Shown one piece after another: positions 21,301 to 34,000 of a stretch of 64,000 nt of DNA. The stretch spans positions 2,666,001-2,730,000 of the forward strand of contig OY804589.1 in the NCBI GenBank assembly GCA_963680875.1, written 5' to 3'. How positions within the stretch are numbered: the first letter of the stretch is position 1; each line of letters opens with the position of its first letter. The translations under genes and the position numbers were made by a program. The notes beneath the pieces are model-generated. The model had not been told where the DNA came from, searched no databases, and saw nothing but the letters and a program-made list of their open reading frames with translations. This stretch comes from Bathymodiolus brooksi. Taxonomy: Eukaryota > Mollusca > Bivalvia > Mytilida > Modiolidae.

Positions 21301-22850
21301 ATTAAAGTATAAATTTACTTGTACATCTATCATCACATATGTTGTATGTCTAAAATTAAAGTATAAATTTACTTGTACATCTATCATCACACATGTCTTG
21401 TGTCTAAAATTAAAGTATAAATTTACTTGTACATCTATCATCACATATGTTGTATGTCTAAAATTAAAGTATAAATTTACTTGTACATCTATCATCACAC
21501 ATGTCTTGTGTCTAAAATTAAAGTATAAATTTACAGGTACATCTATCATCACATATGTCTTATGTCTAAATTTAAAGTATATATTTACTTGTACATCTAT
21601 CATCACATATGTTGTATGTCTAAAATTAAAGTATATATTTACTTGTACATCTATCATCACATATGTCTTGTGTCTAAGATTAAAGTATAAATTTACTTGT
21701 ACATTTATCATCACATATGTCTTATGTCTAAAATTAAAGTATAAATTTACTTGTACATCTATCATCACATATGTTGTATGTCTAAAATTAAAGTATAAAT
21801 TTACTTGTACATCTATCATCACACATGTCTTATGTCTAAAATGAAAGTATAAATTTACTTGTACATGTACATCTATCATAACATATGTCTTGTGTCTAAA
21901 ATTAAAGTATAAATTTACATGTACATCTATCATCATATATACTTGTACATGTATCATCACATATGTCTTATGTCTAAAATTAAAGTATAAATTTACTTGT
22001 ACATCTGTCATCACATATGTCTTATGTCTAAAATTAAAGTATAAATTTACTTGTACATCTATCATCACACATGTCTTATGTCTAAAATGAAAGTATAAAT
22101 TTACTTGTACATGTACATCTACCATAACATATGTCTTGTGTCTAAAATTAAAGTATAAATTTACATGTACATCTATCATCACATATACTTGTACATGTAT
22201 CATCACATATGTCTTATGTCTAAAATTAAAGTATAAATTTACTTGTACATCTATCATCACACATGTCTTATGTCTAAGATTAAAGTATAAATTTACTTGT
22301 ACATGTACATCTATCATAACATATGTCTTATGTCTAAAATTAAAGAATAAATTTACATGTACATCTATCATCACATATGTCTTATGTCTAAAATTAAAGT
22401 ATAAATTTACTTGTACATCTATCATCACACATGTCTTATGTCTAAAATGAAAGTATAAATTTACTTGTACATCTATCATCACATATGTCTTATGTCTAAG
22501 ATTAAAGTATACATTTACTTGTACATGTACATCTATCATAACATTTGTCTTGTGTCTAAAATGAAAGTATAAATTTACATGAACATCTATCATCACATAT
22601 GTCTTATGTCTAAAATTAAAGAATAAATTTACTTGTACATGTACATCAATCATCACATATGTTGTATGTCTAAAATTAAAGTATAAATTTACTTGTACAT
22701 CTATCATTACATATGTCTTGTGTCTAAAATTAAAGTATAAATTTACTTGTACATCTATCATCACATATGTCTTGTGTCTAAGATTAAATTATAACATTAC
22801 CTGTACATCTTTCATCACATGTGTCTTGTGTCTAAAATTATAATGTAGAA
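21296..22850. repeat. 54-bp tandem repeat, about 28 copies
   Basis: The unit is TCTAAAATTAAAGTATAAAT, TTACTTGTACATCTATCATC and ACATATGTCTTATG. Common variants add 6 bp (TGTACA) or 24-30 bp, again in multiples of three, so one minus-strand frame stays open for 520 codons. Composition and the lack of any non-repeat domain argue that this is not a protein. The array lies in the intron between the COR and death-domain exons. Confidence 0.95.
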
Positions 22851-22886
22851 TATAATGACAACATATTCCTCGTAAGGTTTTTTTTA

Positions 22887-25800
22887 ATTTTCCTTAGGGT
22901 TCTATGTTAAATTATGTATTACACTCTGTGCATTAGGGCTCTATGTTAAGCGATGTATTACTCTCTGTGCCTTAGGGTTCTATGTTAAACTATGTATTAC
23001 ACTCTGTGCCTTTGGATCTATGTTAAGCTATGTGTTACACTCTGTGTCTCAGGGTTCTATGATAAACTATGTATTACACTCTGTGCCTTCGGGTTCTATG
23101 TTAAGCTATATATTACACTATGTGCCTTAGTGCTGTATGCTAAGCTATGTATTACACTCTGTGCCTTAGGGTTCCATGTTAAACTATGCATTACACTTTG
23201 TGTCTTAGGGCTGTATGATAAACTATGCATTACACTCTGTGTCTTAGGCTTCTGTGTTAATCTATGTATTACACTCTGCTCCTTACGGGGCATTGTTAAA
23301 CTATGTATTACACTCTGTTCCTTAGGGTTCTATGTTAAACTATGTATTACGCTCTGTGCCTTAGGGTTCTATGTTAAACTATGTATTACACTCTGTGCCT
23401 TAGGGTTCTATGTTAAACTATGTATTACTCTCTGTGCCTTAGGGTTCTAAGTTAATCTATGTATTACACTCTGTGCCTTCGGGTTCTATGTTAAACTATG
23501 TATTACACTCTGTGCCTTAGGGCTCTATGTTAAACTATGTATTGCACTCTGTGCCTTAGGATTCTATGTTAAACTATGTATTACACTCTGTGTCTTAGAG
23601 TTCTATGTTAAGCTATGTATTACACTATGTGCCTTAGTGCTGTATGCTAAGCTATGTATTACACTCTGTGCCTTAGGGTTCCATGTTAAACTATGCATTA
23701 CACTTTGTGTCTTAGGGCTGTATGATAAACTATGCATTACACTCTGTGTCTTAGGCTTCTGTGTTAATCTATGTATTACACTCTGCGCCTTACGGGGCAT
23801 TGTTAAACTATGTATTACACTCTGTTCCTTAGGGTTCTATGTTAAACTATATATTACGCTCTGTGCCTTAGGGTTCTATGTTAAACTATGTATTACACTC
23901 TGTGCCTTAGGGTTCTATGTTAAACTATGTATTGCACTATGTGCCTTAGGGTTCTATGTTAAACTATGTATTACACTCTGTGCCTTAGGGTTCTATATTA
24001 AACTATGTATTACCCTCTGTGCCTAAGGGTTCTAAGTTAATCTATGTATTACACTCTGTGCCTTCGGGTTCTATGTTAAACTATGTATTACACTCTGTGC
24101 CTTCAGGTTCTATGTTAAACTATGTATTACAGTGTGTCTTAAGGTTCTATGTTAAACTATGTATTACACTCTGTGCCTTAAGGTTCTATGTAAAACTATG
24201 TATTACAGTGTGTCTTAGGGTTTTATGTTAAGCTATGTATTACACTCTGTGTCTTAAGGTTCTATGTTAAACTATGTATTATACTCTGTGCCTTAGGATT
24301 CTATGTTAAACTATGTATTACGCTCTGTGTCTTAGGGTTCTATGCTAAACTTTGTATTACACTCTGTGCCTTAGGGTTCTATGTTAAACTATGTATTACA
24401 GTGTGTCTTAAGGTTCTATGTTAAACTATGTATTACACTCTGTGCCTTAGGATTCTATGTTAAACTATGTATTACACTCTGTGTCTTAGGGTTCTATGTT
24501 AATCTATGTATTACACAATGTGCCTTAGGGTTCTATGTTAAACTATGTATTACAGTGTGTCAAAGGGTCCTATGTTAAATTATGTATTGCACTCGGTGTC
24601 TTAGGGTTCTATGTTAAACTATGTATTACACTCTGTGACTTAGGGTTCTATGTTAAATTATATATTACACTCTGTGTCTAAGGGTTCTCTGTTAATCTAT
24701 GTTGTACACCCTGTGCCTTAGGGTTCTATGTTAAACTATATATTACACTCTGTGCCTAAGGGTTCTATGTTAAACTATGTATTACACTCTGTGTCTTAGG
24801 GTTCTATGTTAAACTATGTATTACACTCTGTGCCTTAGGATTCTATGTTAATCTGTGTATTACACTATGTGCCTTAGGGTTCTATGTTAAACTATGGATC
24901 ATACTCTGTGCCTTAGGGTTCTATATTAAACTATGTATTACACTCTGTGCCTTAGGGTTCTATGTTACACTATGTATTACACTCTGTGTCTTATGTTTCT
25001 ATGTTAATCTATGTATTACACTCTGTGCCTTAGGGTTCTATGTTACACTATGTATTACACTCTGTGCCTGAGGGTTCTTTGTTAAACTATGTATTACACT
25101 CCGTGTCTTAGGGTTCTATGTTTATCTGTGTATTACACTCTGTGCTTTAGGGTTCTATGTTAAACTATGTATTACTCTCTGTGCCTTAGGGTTCTAAGTT
25201 AATCTATGTATTACACTCTGTGCCTTCGGGTTCTATGTTAAACTATGTATTACACTCTGTGCCTTAGGGCTCTATGTTAAACTATGTATTGCACTCTGTG
25301 CCTTAGGATTCTATGTTAAACTATGTATTACACTCTGTGTCTTAGAGTTCTATGTTAAGCTATGTATTACACTATGTGCCTTAGTGCTGTATGCTAAGCT
25401 ATGTATTACACTCTGTGCCTTAGGGTTCCATGTTAAACTATGCATTACACTTTGTGTCTTAGGGCTGTATGATAAACTATGCATTACACTCTGTGTCTTA
25501 GGCTTCTGTGTTAATCTATGTATTACACTCTGCGCCTTACGGGGCATTGTTAAACTATGTATTACACTCTGTTCCTTAGGGTTCTATGTTAAACTATATA
25601 TTACGCTCTGTGCCTTAGGGTTCTATGTTAAACTATGTATTACACTCTGTGCCTTAGGGTTCTATGTTAAACTATGTATTGCACTATGTGCCTTAGGGTT
25701 CTATGTTAAACTATGTATTACACTCTGTGCCTTAGGGTTCTATATTAAACTATGTATTACCCTCTGTGCCTTCGGGTTCTAAGTTAATCTATGTATTACA

Positions 25801-27242
25801 CTCTGTGCCTTCGGGTTCTATGTTAAACTATGTATTACACTCTGTGCCTTCAGGTTCTATGTTAAACTATGTATTACAGTGTGTCTTAAGGTTCTATGTT
25901 AAACTATGTATTACACTCTGTGCCTTAAGGTTCTATGTAAAACTATGTATTACAGTGTGTCTTAGGGTTTTATGTTAAGCTATGTATTACACTCTGTGTC
26001 TTAAGGTTCTATGTTAAACTATGTATTATACTCTGTGCCTTAGGATTCTATGTTAAACTATGTATTACGCTCTGTGTCTTAGGGTTCTATGCTAAACTTT
26101 GTATTACACTCTGTGCCTTAGGGTTCTATGTTAAACTATGTATTACAGTGTGTCTTAAGGTTCTATGTTAAACTATGTATTACACTCTGTGCCTTAGGAT
26201 TCTATGTTAAACTATGTATTACACTCTGTGTCTTAGGGTTCTATGTTAATCTATGTATTACACAATGTGCCTTAGGGTTCTATGTTAAACTATGTATTAC
26301 AGTGTGTCAAAGGGTTCTATGTTAAATTATGTATTGCACTCGGTGTCTTAGGGTTCTATGTTAAACTATGTATTACACTCTGTGACTTAGGGTTCTATGT
26401 TAAATTATATATTACACTCTGTGTCTAAGGGTTCTCTGTTAATCTATGTTGTACACCCTGTGCCTTAGGGTTCTATGTTAATCTATATATTACACTCTGT
26501 GCCTAAGGGTTCTATGTTAAACTATGTATTACACTCTGTGTCTTAGGGTTCTATGTTAAACTATGTATTACACTCTGTGCCTTAGGATTCTATGTTAATC
26601 TGTGTATTACACTATGTGCCTTAGGGTTCTATGTTAAACTATGGATCATACTCTGTGCCTTAGGGTTCTATATTAAACTATGTATTACACTCTGTGTCTT
26701 ATGTTTCTATGTTAATCTATGTATTACACTCTGTGCCTTAGGGTTCTATGTTACACTATGTATTACACTCTGTGCCTGAGGGTTCTTTGTTAAACTATGT
26801 ATTACACTCCGTGTCTTAGGGTTCTATGTTTATCTGTGTATTACACTCTGTGCTTTAGGGTTCTATGTTAAACTATGTTTTACCCTCTGTGCCTTAGGGT
26901 TCTATGTTAAACTATGCATTACACTGTGTGGCTTAGGGGTCTATGCTAAACTATGTATTACACTATGTGCCTTAGGGTTCTTTATTAAACTATGTATTAC
27001 ACTCTGTGCTTTAGGGTTCTATGTCAATCTATGTATTAAACTATGTGCCTTAGGGTTATATGTTAAACTATGTATTACACTCTGGCTTAGGGGTTCTATG
27101 CTAAACTATGTATTACACTCTGTGCCTTAGGGTTCTTTGTTAAACTATGTATTACACTCTGTGTCATAGGGTTCTATGTTAAACTATGTATTACACTCTG
27201 TGCCTTAGGGTTCTATGATAAACATGTATTACACTCTGTGTC
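22887..27242. repeat. 39-bp minisatellite, about 110 copies, with a 1.75-kb tandem duplication
   Basis: The unit is TTCTATGTTAAACTATGTAT then TACACTCTGTGCCTTAGGG. Variant patterns show that about 23.41-25.15 kb was duplicated to 25.15-26.87 kb: matching landmarks are 1747 bp apart (23424/25171, 23637/25384, 24381/26128), with one unit lost near the end. A shorter 507-bp (13-unit) shift links 23096 and 23603. Frames of 13 residues per unit are artefacts. Confidence 0.96.
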
Positions 27243-27456
27243 ATCTTCAATGTCATATTAATCTTCATCAGTAACAATACTCCAACAGTACCAGCGTATA
27301 AAGTTTTAATTTTATTGTCACCTGTTAGGTAATAATTTACATGATATTTTCATGTTTAGAAGTTAAATTGTTCAACTTTGTCATTCGAGATTTGCCATTA
27401 ATCAAGCACAGTACTCGATAAGCACTCATTTATTTATTGTTTTCTAATCATTTAGT
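27243..27456. other. Unique intronic spacer
   Basis: This is one of few non-repeated pieces in the 8.8-kb intron. On the minus strand there is an AG acceptor-like TAACAG near 27340, but no convincing exon. Confidence 0.4.
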
Positions 27457-27470
27457 ATCAATTGTTTACA

Positions 27471-28337
27471 TAAAGTTCCTGGCCTGGTGTACTCGATACA
27501 ACATTATGTGATAAAGTTTGCCAGTGACTTGCGATACATGGCGTGGTGTACTCGATACAATATTATGTGATAAAGTTTGTCAGCGACCTGCGATACATGG
27601 CGGGGTGTAATCGATACAACATTATGTGATAAAGTTTGTCAGTGACCTGCGATAAATGGCATGGTGTACTCGATACAACATTATATGATAAAGTTTGTCA
27701 GTGACCTGCTATACTTGGCGGGGTGTACTCGATACAACAGTATGTGATACAGTTTGTCAGTGACCTGCTATACTTGGCGGGGTGTACTCGATACAACATT
27801 ATATGATAAAGTTTGGCAGTGACCTGCGATACATGGCGTGATGTACTCGATACAACATTATGTGATAAAGTTTGCCAGTGACTTGCGATACATGGCGTGG
27901 TGTACTCGATACAATATTATGTGATAAAGTTTGTCAGCGACCTGTGATACATGGCGGGGTGTAATCGATACAACATTATGTGATAAAGTTTGTCAGAGAC
28001 CTGCGATAAATGGCATGGTGTACTCGATACAACATTATATGATAAAGTTTGTCAGTGACCTGCTATACTTGGCGGGGTGTACTCGATACAACAGTATGTG
28101 ATACAGTTTGTCAGTGACCTGCTATACTTGGCGGGGTGTACTCGATACAACATTATATGATAAAGTTTGGCAGTGACTTGCGATACATGGCGTGATGTAC
28201 ACGATACAACATTATGTGATAAAATTTGTCAGTGACCTGCGACAGGTTGGTGGTTTACCCCGGTTTCCTCCACCAATAAAACTGACCACCACAATATTGT
28301 TGAAAGTGGTGTTAAACACCATAAGCATATACCAACC
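27471..28337 (+). mobile_element. Family A SINE with internal 59-bp minisatellite
   Basis: ATCAATTGTTTACA is present at 27457-27470 and 28338-28351, a 14-bp target-site duplication. Between them, a segment of the SINE body (GGTGTACTCGATACAACATT, ATGTGATAAAGTTTGTCAGT, GACCTGCGATACATGGC) is repeated about 12-13 times at 59 bp. The normal SINE 3' domain then follows (CAGGTTGGTGGTTTACCCCG, TTTCCTCCACCAATAAAACT, GAAAGTGGTGTTAAACACCA). A 6-unit block of about 354 bp is itself duplicated (27540/27894). Confidence 0.88.
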
Positions 28338-28351
28338 ATCAATTGTTTACA

Positions 28352-28683
28352 AAATATTCAATATAAGTATGGATAGTGGGGTTTATTTATTTTAGCCATA
28401 TATTATTTCTTTTATAAACTGCCATTTATATTGTGTAGTGGTCGATGATATGCAGTGTTTTGGACGTCCTTATTATTATTAAAATAAAATAGTTTACTGT
28501 GCTGTTGTGGTGACCTGATGTACCCAATACAGGCTTTTGAGTTTTCTTTATGGATGATTTATGTTCGGTTGAAAAATTGAATAAGAATATAAAGAATGTT
28601 TATGTAATGTTTCAATGAACTTGAAAAAAAAAATAAAGCAACAACAAAAAAAATAATGAAGATTAATGAACATCAAAACTTAC
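28352..28683. other. Intron next to the COR exon donor
   Basis: AT-rich with poly-A runs at 28624-28655. No gene or repeat was recognised. Confidence 0.5.
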
Positions 28684-29928
28684 CTTGTCAAATATCCAGA
28701 GAAGTGGAAACTTTGTTTTGTGCATCTTCTTATTTTTACATCTCCATTCCTGCCTTGGTTCTACTTTTGGAATTGATATATAACACGCTCCTGTGTCGCA
28801 CCATTCTCCGACTTCTATTTCAAACAATTTTGGTACCTCGGATGTAGAGAGCGATTTTCCGAAGCTTTTGTGATAGAACTCAAGTACATTTTTCAATGTC
28901 AATGTTAAGCATTCTTGTACAGTGGACGCAATGCTTGGTGATATGAAACGCTTTGTTTCATTGTTTATTAAGTAGATAATAATCTTATTATCTTTCACCG
29001 AAATATGCAACTCATTTGCTTGATCGATACAAAGAATTGCAGCTTGGTGATACAAACAAACACCTTCTGGAGTTCCCTTTAAAGGCCAAACATTCATTGC
29101 AGCACCAATTAACTTAAAAGACAAGGCAGCAGGAATGGATGATTTTAAAAGTTTGTAAGATAAGCATATCATCTTATCTTCCGCTGATTTATAATAAAGG
29201 TCAGTGACTGGTAGTTTACGTTTTACTATGCATGGTACCAGGTATAGCTGGGGAATAGATTTCTGTACTTGGCTATAGCGTTTTGGTTCTACAAGAATGT
29301 CTAGGTGAACCAGGACTTGTATTATAAACTCTTTAAATTCATTGTTTGGCATGTGCTGATGAAACTCCTCCTGTGACCAAAGCTTGAGAAGATTTTCTTT
29401 GGCGATTTCTCCTGTATTAATCATAGTATGTAGAATATCTCGGAGGCTTTTATCTTGGGGCCAGAAAAGTTCATCTGTGATGAAAGATCTTAAGATATTT
29501 ACCAGTGATTGTGGCTGTACAATTATGAATTTCTCAAGTCCATGTTGGTCAAAATATAAAATTTTGCCTAAGGAATGTTGAGATTTTAAGAAATGCTCAA
29601 TTTGTGTATCAGTAAGTGCAAGGTCCTCATTACTTCTATTCAGGGCTGTTAGATCTTCTTTTGAAATTAGGATCGTATTGTGTGACCTCATCTCAGAAAA
29701 TTGGAGATCCAGTGGGACCCAAGCCAGAGGCATTCTTTTACCCCATGACTTTTGTTTAAATGCTACCTCAACTAGCTTGGTCTTCAGTCGATTGATTTCA
29801 GGATCATTTTCATCTTTTCCATATATAAAGAAGATGTCATCGTATATTATCCGCTTATGTTGTTCATGATTTTGAAACATTTGTTTGAGGTCTTTGGTCA
29901 ACCTTTTTCTCCTGTCAATACGATCTTT
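28684..29928 (-). CDS. Roc-COR protein, COR exon
   Basis: A single large exon of 415 codons, open throughout. The acceptor is CATTTACAG|AAAGATCG and the donor GACAAG|GTAAGT; both ends are phase 0. The N-terminal part (KDRIDRRKRLTKDLKQMF) follows directly from the Roc end in the small upstream exon. LVEVAFKQKSWGKRMPLAWV and LDLQFSEMRS mark the start of COR. GKILYFDQHGLEKFIIVQPQ then SLVNILRSFITDELFWP is the typical COR core with its conserved 'W' and 'QP' positions. COR acts as the dimerisation and regulatory module of ROCO GTPases. The end (ISIPKVEPRQEWRCKNKK) leads towards the death-fold exons. The family call is confident; the orthologue is not identified. Confidence 0.9.
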
Positions 29929-29939
29929 CTGTAAATGAA

Positions 29940-30235
29940 AAAAAAATCAATAGATCTCGGCTTACGAAGGAGCTTAACCCTATAACAGAAAAAAAAGATA
30001 AAAGTCCGAAATTGAACAAGGCCTACCTGTAATTGTCCCTAATTACAATTTGGCAATTCTCACCGCTGTAAAGACTGTACAAAAATATATATTTATACTC
30101 AGTATGAAATATAAGCTGCCTATATGGAATCCAAGCTTAGTCCCCCACAATCCCCTACCTTTTGATTTTATTATCAAAATGGTAAAACATTTTCTATCAG
30201 TATAAATAGGAACCTTCATGGTTCTTGAAAATGCT
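29940..30235. other. Short intron, left part
   Basis: Unique AT-rich sequence between the COR exon and the 24-bp repeat. Nothing else was recognised. Confidence 0.45.
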
Positions 30236-30449
30236 CACTTTGATCATGGTGGAATCGGTCACTTTGATAATGATTGAAGCACTCACTCCGGTAATGGTGG
30301 AATATGTCACTTTATTAACGGTTGAATCGCTCACTCAGGTAATGATGGGATCAATCATTTTGAAAATGGTGGAATCTCTGACTCTTGTAATGATGGTATC
30401 AGTCACTTTAATAATTGTTGCATCACTCACTTTGATAATGGTTGTCTGT
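30236..30449. repeat. 24-bp minisatellite, 9 degenerate copies
   Basis: The unit is TCACTTTGATAATGGTTGAA plus TCNN. The period is strict (24 bp) although copies differ at 4-8 positions. The eight-residue plus-strand repeat (VESVTLIM-like) is a consequence of the period. It lies within the 740-bp intron between the Roc-end and COR exons. Confidence 0.85.
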
Positions 30450-30668
30450 TATTTTGAGAAATGGTCAGTGATGGAATATAAAGTACATTTATTTAGTTTT
30501 TCTGAATTATTTGAAAAATTGGTAAATTTGAGTTTAAACAAAATTGTAACTAATATTCTGTACTACATAATTAATATAATAATATGATAAATGACAACAG
30601 TATCCCATTGACCTTTAAGCCAAGCCAGCTAACAAGATGAGAATAATAAAAAAAACAAATGATCAAAC

Positions 30669-30778
30669 CTGACTAGTATAGAAATCACGGTGTGTTGCTG
30701 CAAACAGTATTATTGGCAGAATGTCATCATCATCTGTACAATACGAAAGGATAGAGCTCACCCAATGCATCAATATAG
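30669..30778 (-). CDS. Roc-COR protein, small exon with the end of the Roc GTPase
   Basis: This 110-bp exon lies between acceptor TTACTTTCAG|CTATATTG and donor AGTCAG|GTTTGATC (a weak GT). Joined in phase 1 to the upstream exon and phase 0 to the COR exon, it encodes ILMHWVSSILSYCTDDDD then ILPIILFAATHRDFYTSQ. The ILxHWxxSI and ATHRD motifs are what Roc domains carry between the switch region and COR; THRD occupies the place of the NKxD guanine-specificity motif. Both phases and the domain order fit, which supports a real exon despite its size. Confidence 0.85.
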
Positions 30779-31089
30779 CTGAAAGTAAAAGTATGATTAT
30801 ATTATAATTCAGGAGAGAGCTCATCTAATGCTTCAATATAGCTGAAAGTAAAAGTATGATTATTTTATAATTACAAGTGTGATAAAGTGAAAAGTGTTAT
30901 ACATGCATAAATAAATAGAACACAATTGACAACATTTGTTATATTGTAACGTTCAGTTTTATTTAAGGCGGAAACTTGAATAACTACAGAAAACACTGAT
31001 TTGTTATCTTTGTCACCCATTTAGTATAGAGAAGACAATGTCATATAAAGATGAGTTGTTTCTGTTTGTCTTCTGTAGTAATAACTATG
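30779..31089. other. Start of the 19.6-kb intron
   Basis: GCTGAAAGTAAAAGTATGAT is duplicated at about 30778 and 30842 together with part of the exon start (GAGCTCA(C/T)CCAATGC-like), so a fragment of the exon border was copied into the intron. Nothing else was recognised. Confidence 0.5.
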
Positions 31090-34000
31090 CATTTCATAAG
31101 AAATGGTGTCAGAATCTGAGTTGCCTGTACGAATCAGACAATACAAAGAAGGAGAGGTGTCTAGAAAACTCGGATTCTGACAAGTCTCCTGAAAAACAAC
31201 TCTGAATTAAACACTACAAATAGAGAGAGGTGTCCTCAAAAATGACTCTTATTCAGATACTAAAAATAAGGACTGGTGTCCTCAAAACCAACACTGAATC
31301 AGACACAACAAATAAGGAAATGTCTCCTGAAAAACTTCTCTGAATAAAACAATATAAATAGGGACAGTTGTTCTAAAAATATCTCTAAATCAGACACTAT
31401 AAATAGGGACAGGTGTTCACAAAACAACTTTGATTCTGACACTGTAGATGGGGACAAAACCAACTCTGATTCAGACATCATAGCCAGGGGCAGGGACAAA
31501 TGTCCTAAAAAACCACTCTGATTCAGACATCACAGCCAGGGGCAGGGACAAATGTCCTCAAAAACAACTCTGATTCAGACATCATAGTCAGGGACAGGGA
31601 CAAATGTCCTCAAAAACCACTCTGATTCAGACATCATAGCCAGGGCCAGGGACAAATGTCCTCAAAAACCACTCTGATTCAGACATCACAGCCAGGGGCA
31701 GGGACAAATGTCCTCAAAAACAATTCTGATTCAGACATCATAGCCAGGGCCAGGGACAGGGACACATGTCCTCAAAAACAACTCTGATTTAGACATCACA
31801 GCCAGGGATCGCGACAAATGTCCTAAAAAACAACCCTTATTCAGACATCATAGCCAGGGACAGGGACAAATGTCCTCAAAAACCACTCTGATTCAGATAT
31901 CATAGCCAGGGACAGGGACAAATGTCCTAAAAAACAACTCTGATTCAGACATCATAGCCAGGGGCAGGGACAAATGTCCTCAAAAACAACTCTGATTCAG
32001 ACATCATAGCCAGGGACAGGGACAAATGTCCTCAAAAACAACTCTGATTCAGACATCATAGCCAGGGGCAGGGACGAATGTCCTCAAAAAACAACTCTGA
32101 TTCAGACATCACAGCCAGGGGCAGGGACAAATGTCCTAAAAACAACTCTGATTCAGACATCATAGCCAGGCACAGGAACAAATGTCCTAAAAAAACACTC
32201 TGATTCAGACATCACAGCCAGGGGCAGGGACAAATGTCCTAAAAACAACTCTGATTCAGACACCATAGCCTGGGGCAGGGACAAATGTCCTCAAAAACCA
32301 CTGATTCAGACATCATAGCCAGGGGCAGGAACAGGGACAAATGTCCTCAAAAACAACTCTGATTCAGACATCATAGCCAGGGGCAGGGACAAATGTCTTC
32401 AAAAACCACTCTGATTCAGACATCATAGCCAGGGACAGGGACAAATGTCCTAAAAACAACTCCGATTCAGACACCATAGCCTGGGGCAGGGACAAATGTC
32501 CTAAAAAACAACTCTGATTCAGACATCATAGCCAGGGGCAGGGACAGGGACAAATGTCCTCAAAAACAACTCTGATTCAGACATCATAGCCAGGGGCAGG
32601 GACGAATGTCCTCAAAAACCACTCTGATTCAGATATCATAGCCAGGGACAGGGACACATGTCCTAAAAACAACTCTGATTCAGACATCATAGCCAGGGGC
32701 AGGGACAAATGTCCTCAAAAACAACTCTGATTCAGACATCATAGCCAAGGGCAGGGACGAATGTCCTCAAAAAACAACTCTGATTCAGACATCACAGCCA
32801 GGGGCAGGGACAAATGTCCTAAAAACAACTCTGATTCAGACATCATAGCCAGGCACAGGAACAAATGTCCTAAAAAAACACTCTGATTCAGACATCACAG
32901 CCAGGGGCAGGGACATATGTCCTAAAAACAACTCTGATTCAGACACCATAGCCTGGGGCAGGGACAAATGTCCTCAAAAACAATTCTGATTCAGACATCA
33001 TAGCCAGGGGCAGGGACATGGACAAATGTCCTCAAAAACAACTCTGATTCAGACATCATAGCCAGGGGCAGGGACAAATGTCCTCAAAAACAACTCTGAT
33101 TCAGACATCATAGCCAGGGACAGGGACAAATGTCCTCAAAAACAACTCTGATTCAGACATCATAGCCAGGGGCAGGGACGAATGTCCTCAAAAAACAACT
33201 CTGATTCAGACATCACAGCCAGGGGCAGGGACAAATGTCCTAAAACAACTCTGATTCAGACATCATAGCCAGGCACAGGAACAAATGTCCTAAACAAACA
33301 CTCTGATTCAGACATCACAGCCAGGGGCAGGGACAAATGTCCTAAAAACAACTCTGATTCAGACACCATAGCCTGGGGCAGGGACAAATGTCCTCAAAAA
33401 CCACTCTGATTCAGACATCATAGCCAGGGGCGGGGACAGGGACAAATGTCCTCAAAAACAACTCTGATTCAGACATCATAGCCAGGGGCAGGGACAAATG
33501 TCTTCAAAAACCACTCTGATTCAGACATCATAGCCAGGGACAGGGACAAATGTCCTAAAAACAACTCTGATTCAGACACCATAGCCTGGGGCAGGGACAA
33601 ATGTTCTCAAAAACCACTCTGATTCAGACATCATAGCCAGGGGCAGGGACGAATGTCCTCAAAAACCACTCTGATTCAGATATCATAGCCAGGGACAGGG
33701 ACAAATGTCCTAAAAACAACTCTGATTCAGACATCATAGCCAGGGACAGGAACAAATGTCCTCAAAAACAACTCTGATTCAGACATCATAGCCAGGGGCA
33801 GGGACGAATGTCCTCAAAAAACAACTCTGATTCAGACATCACAGCCAGGGGCAGGGACAAATGTCCTAAAAACAACTCTGATTCAGACATCATAGCCAGG
33901 CACAGGAACAAATGTCCTAAAAAAACACTCTGATTCAGACATCACAGCCAGGGGCAGGGACAAATGTCCTAAAAACAACTCTGATTCAGACACCATAGCC

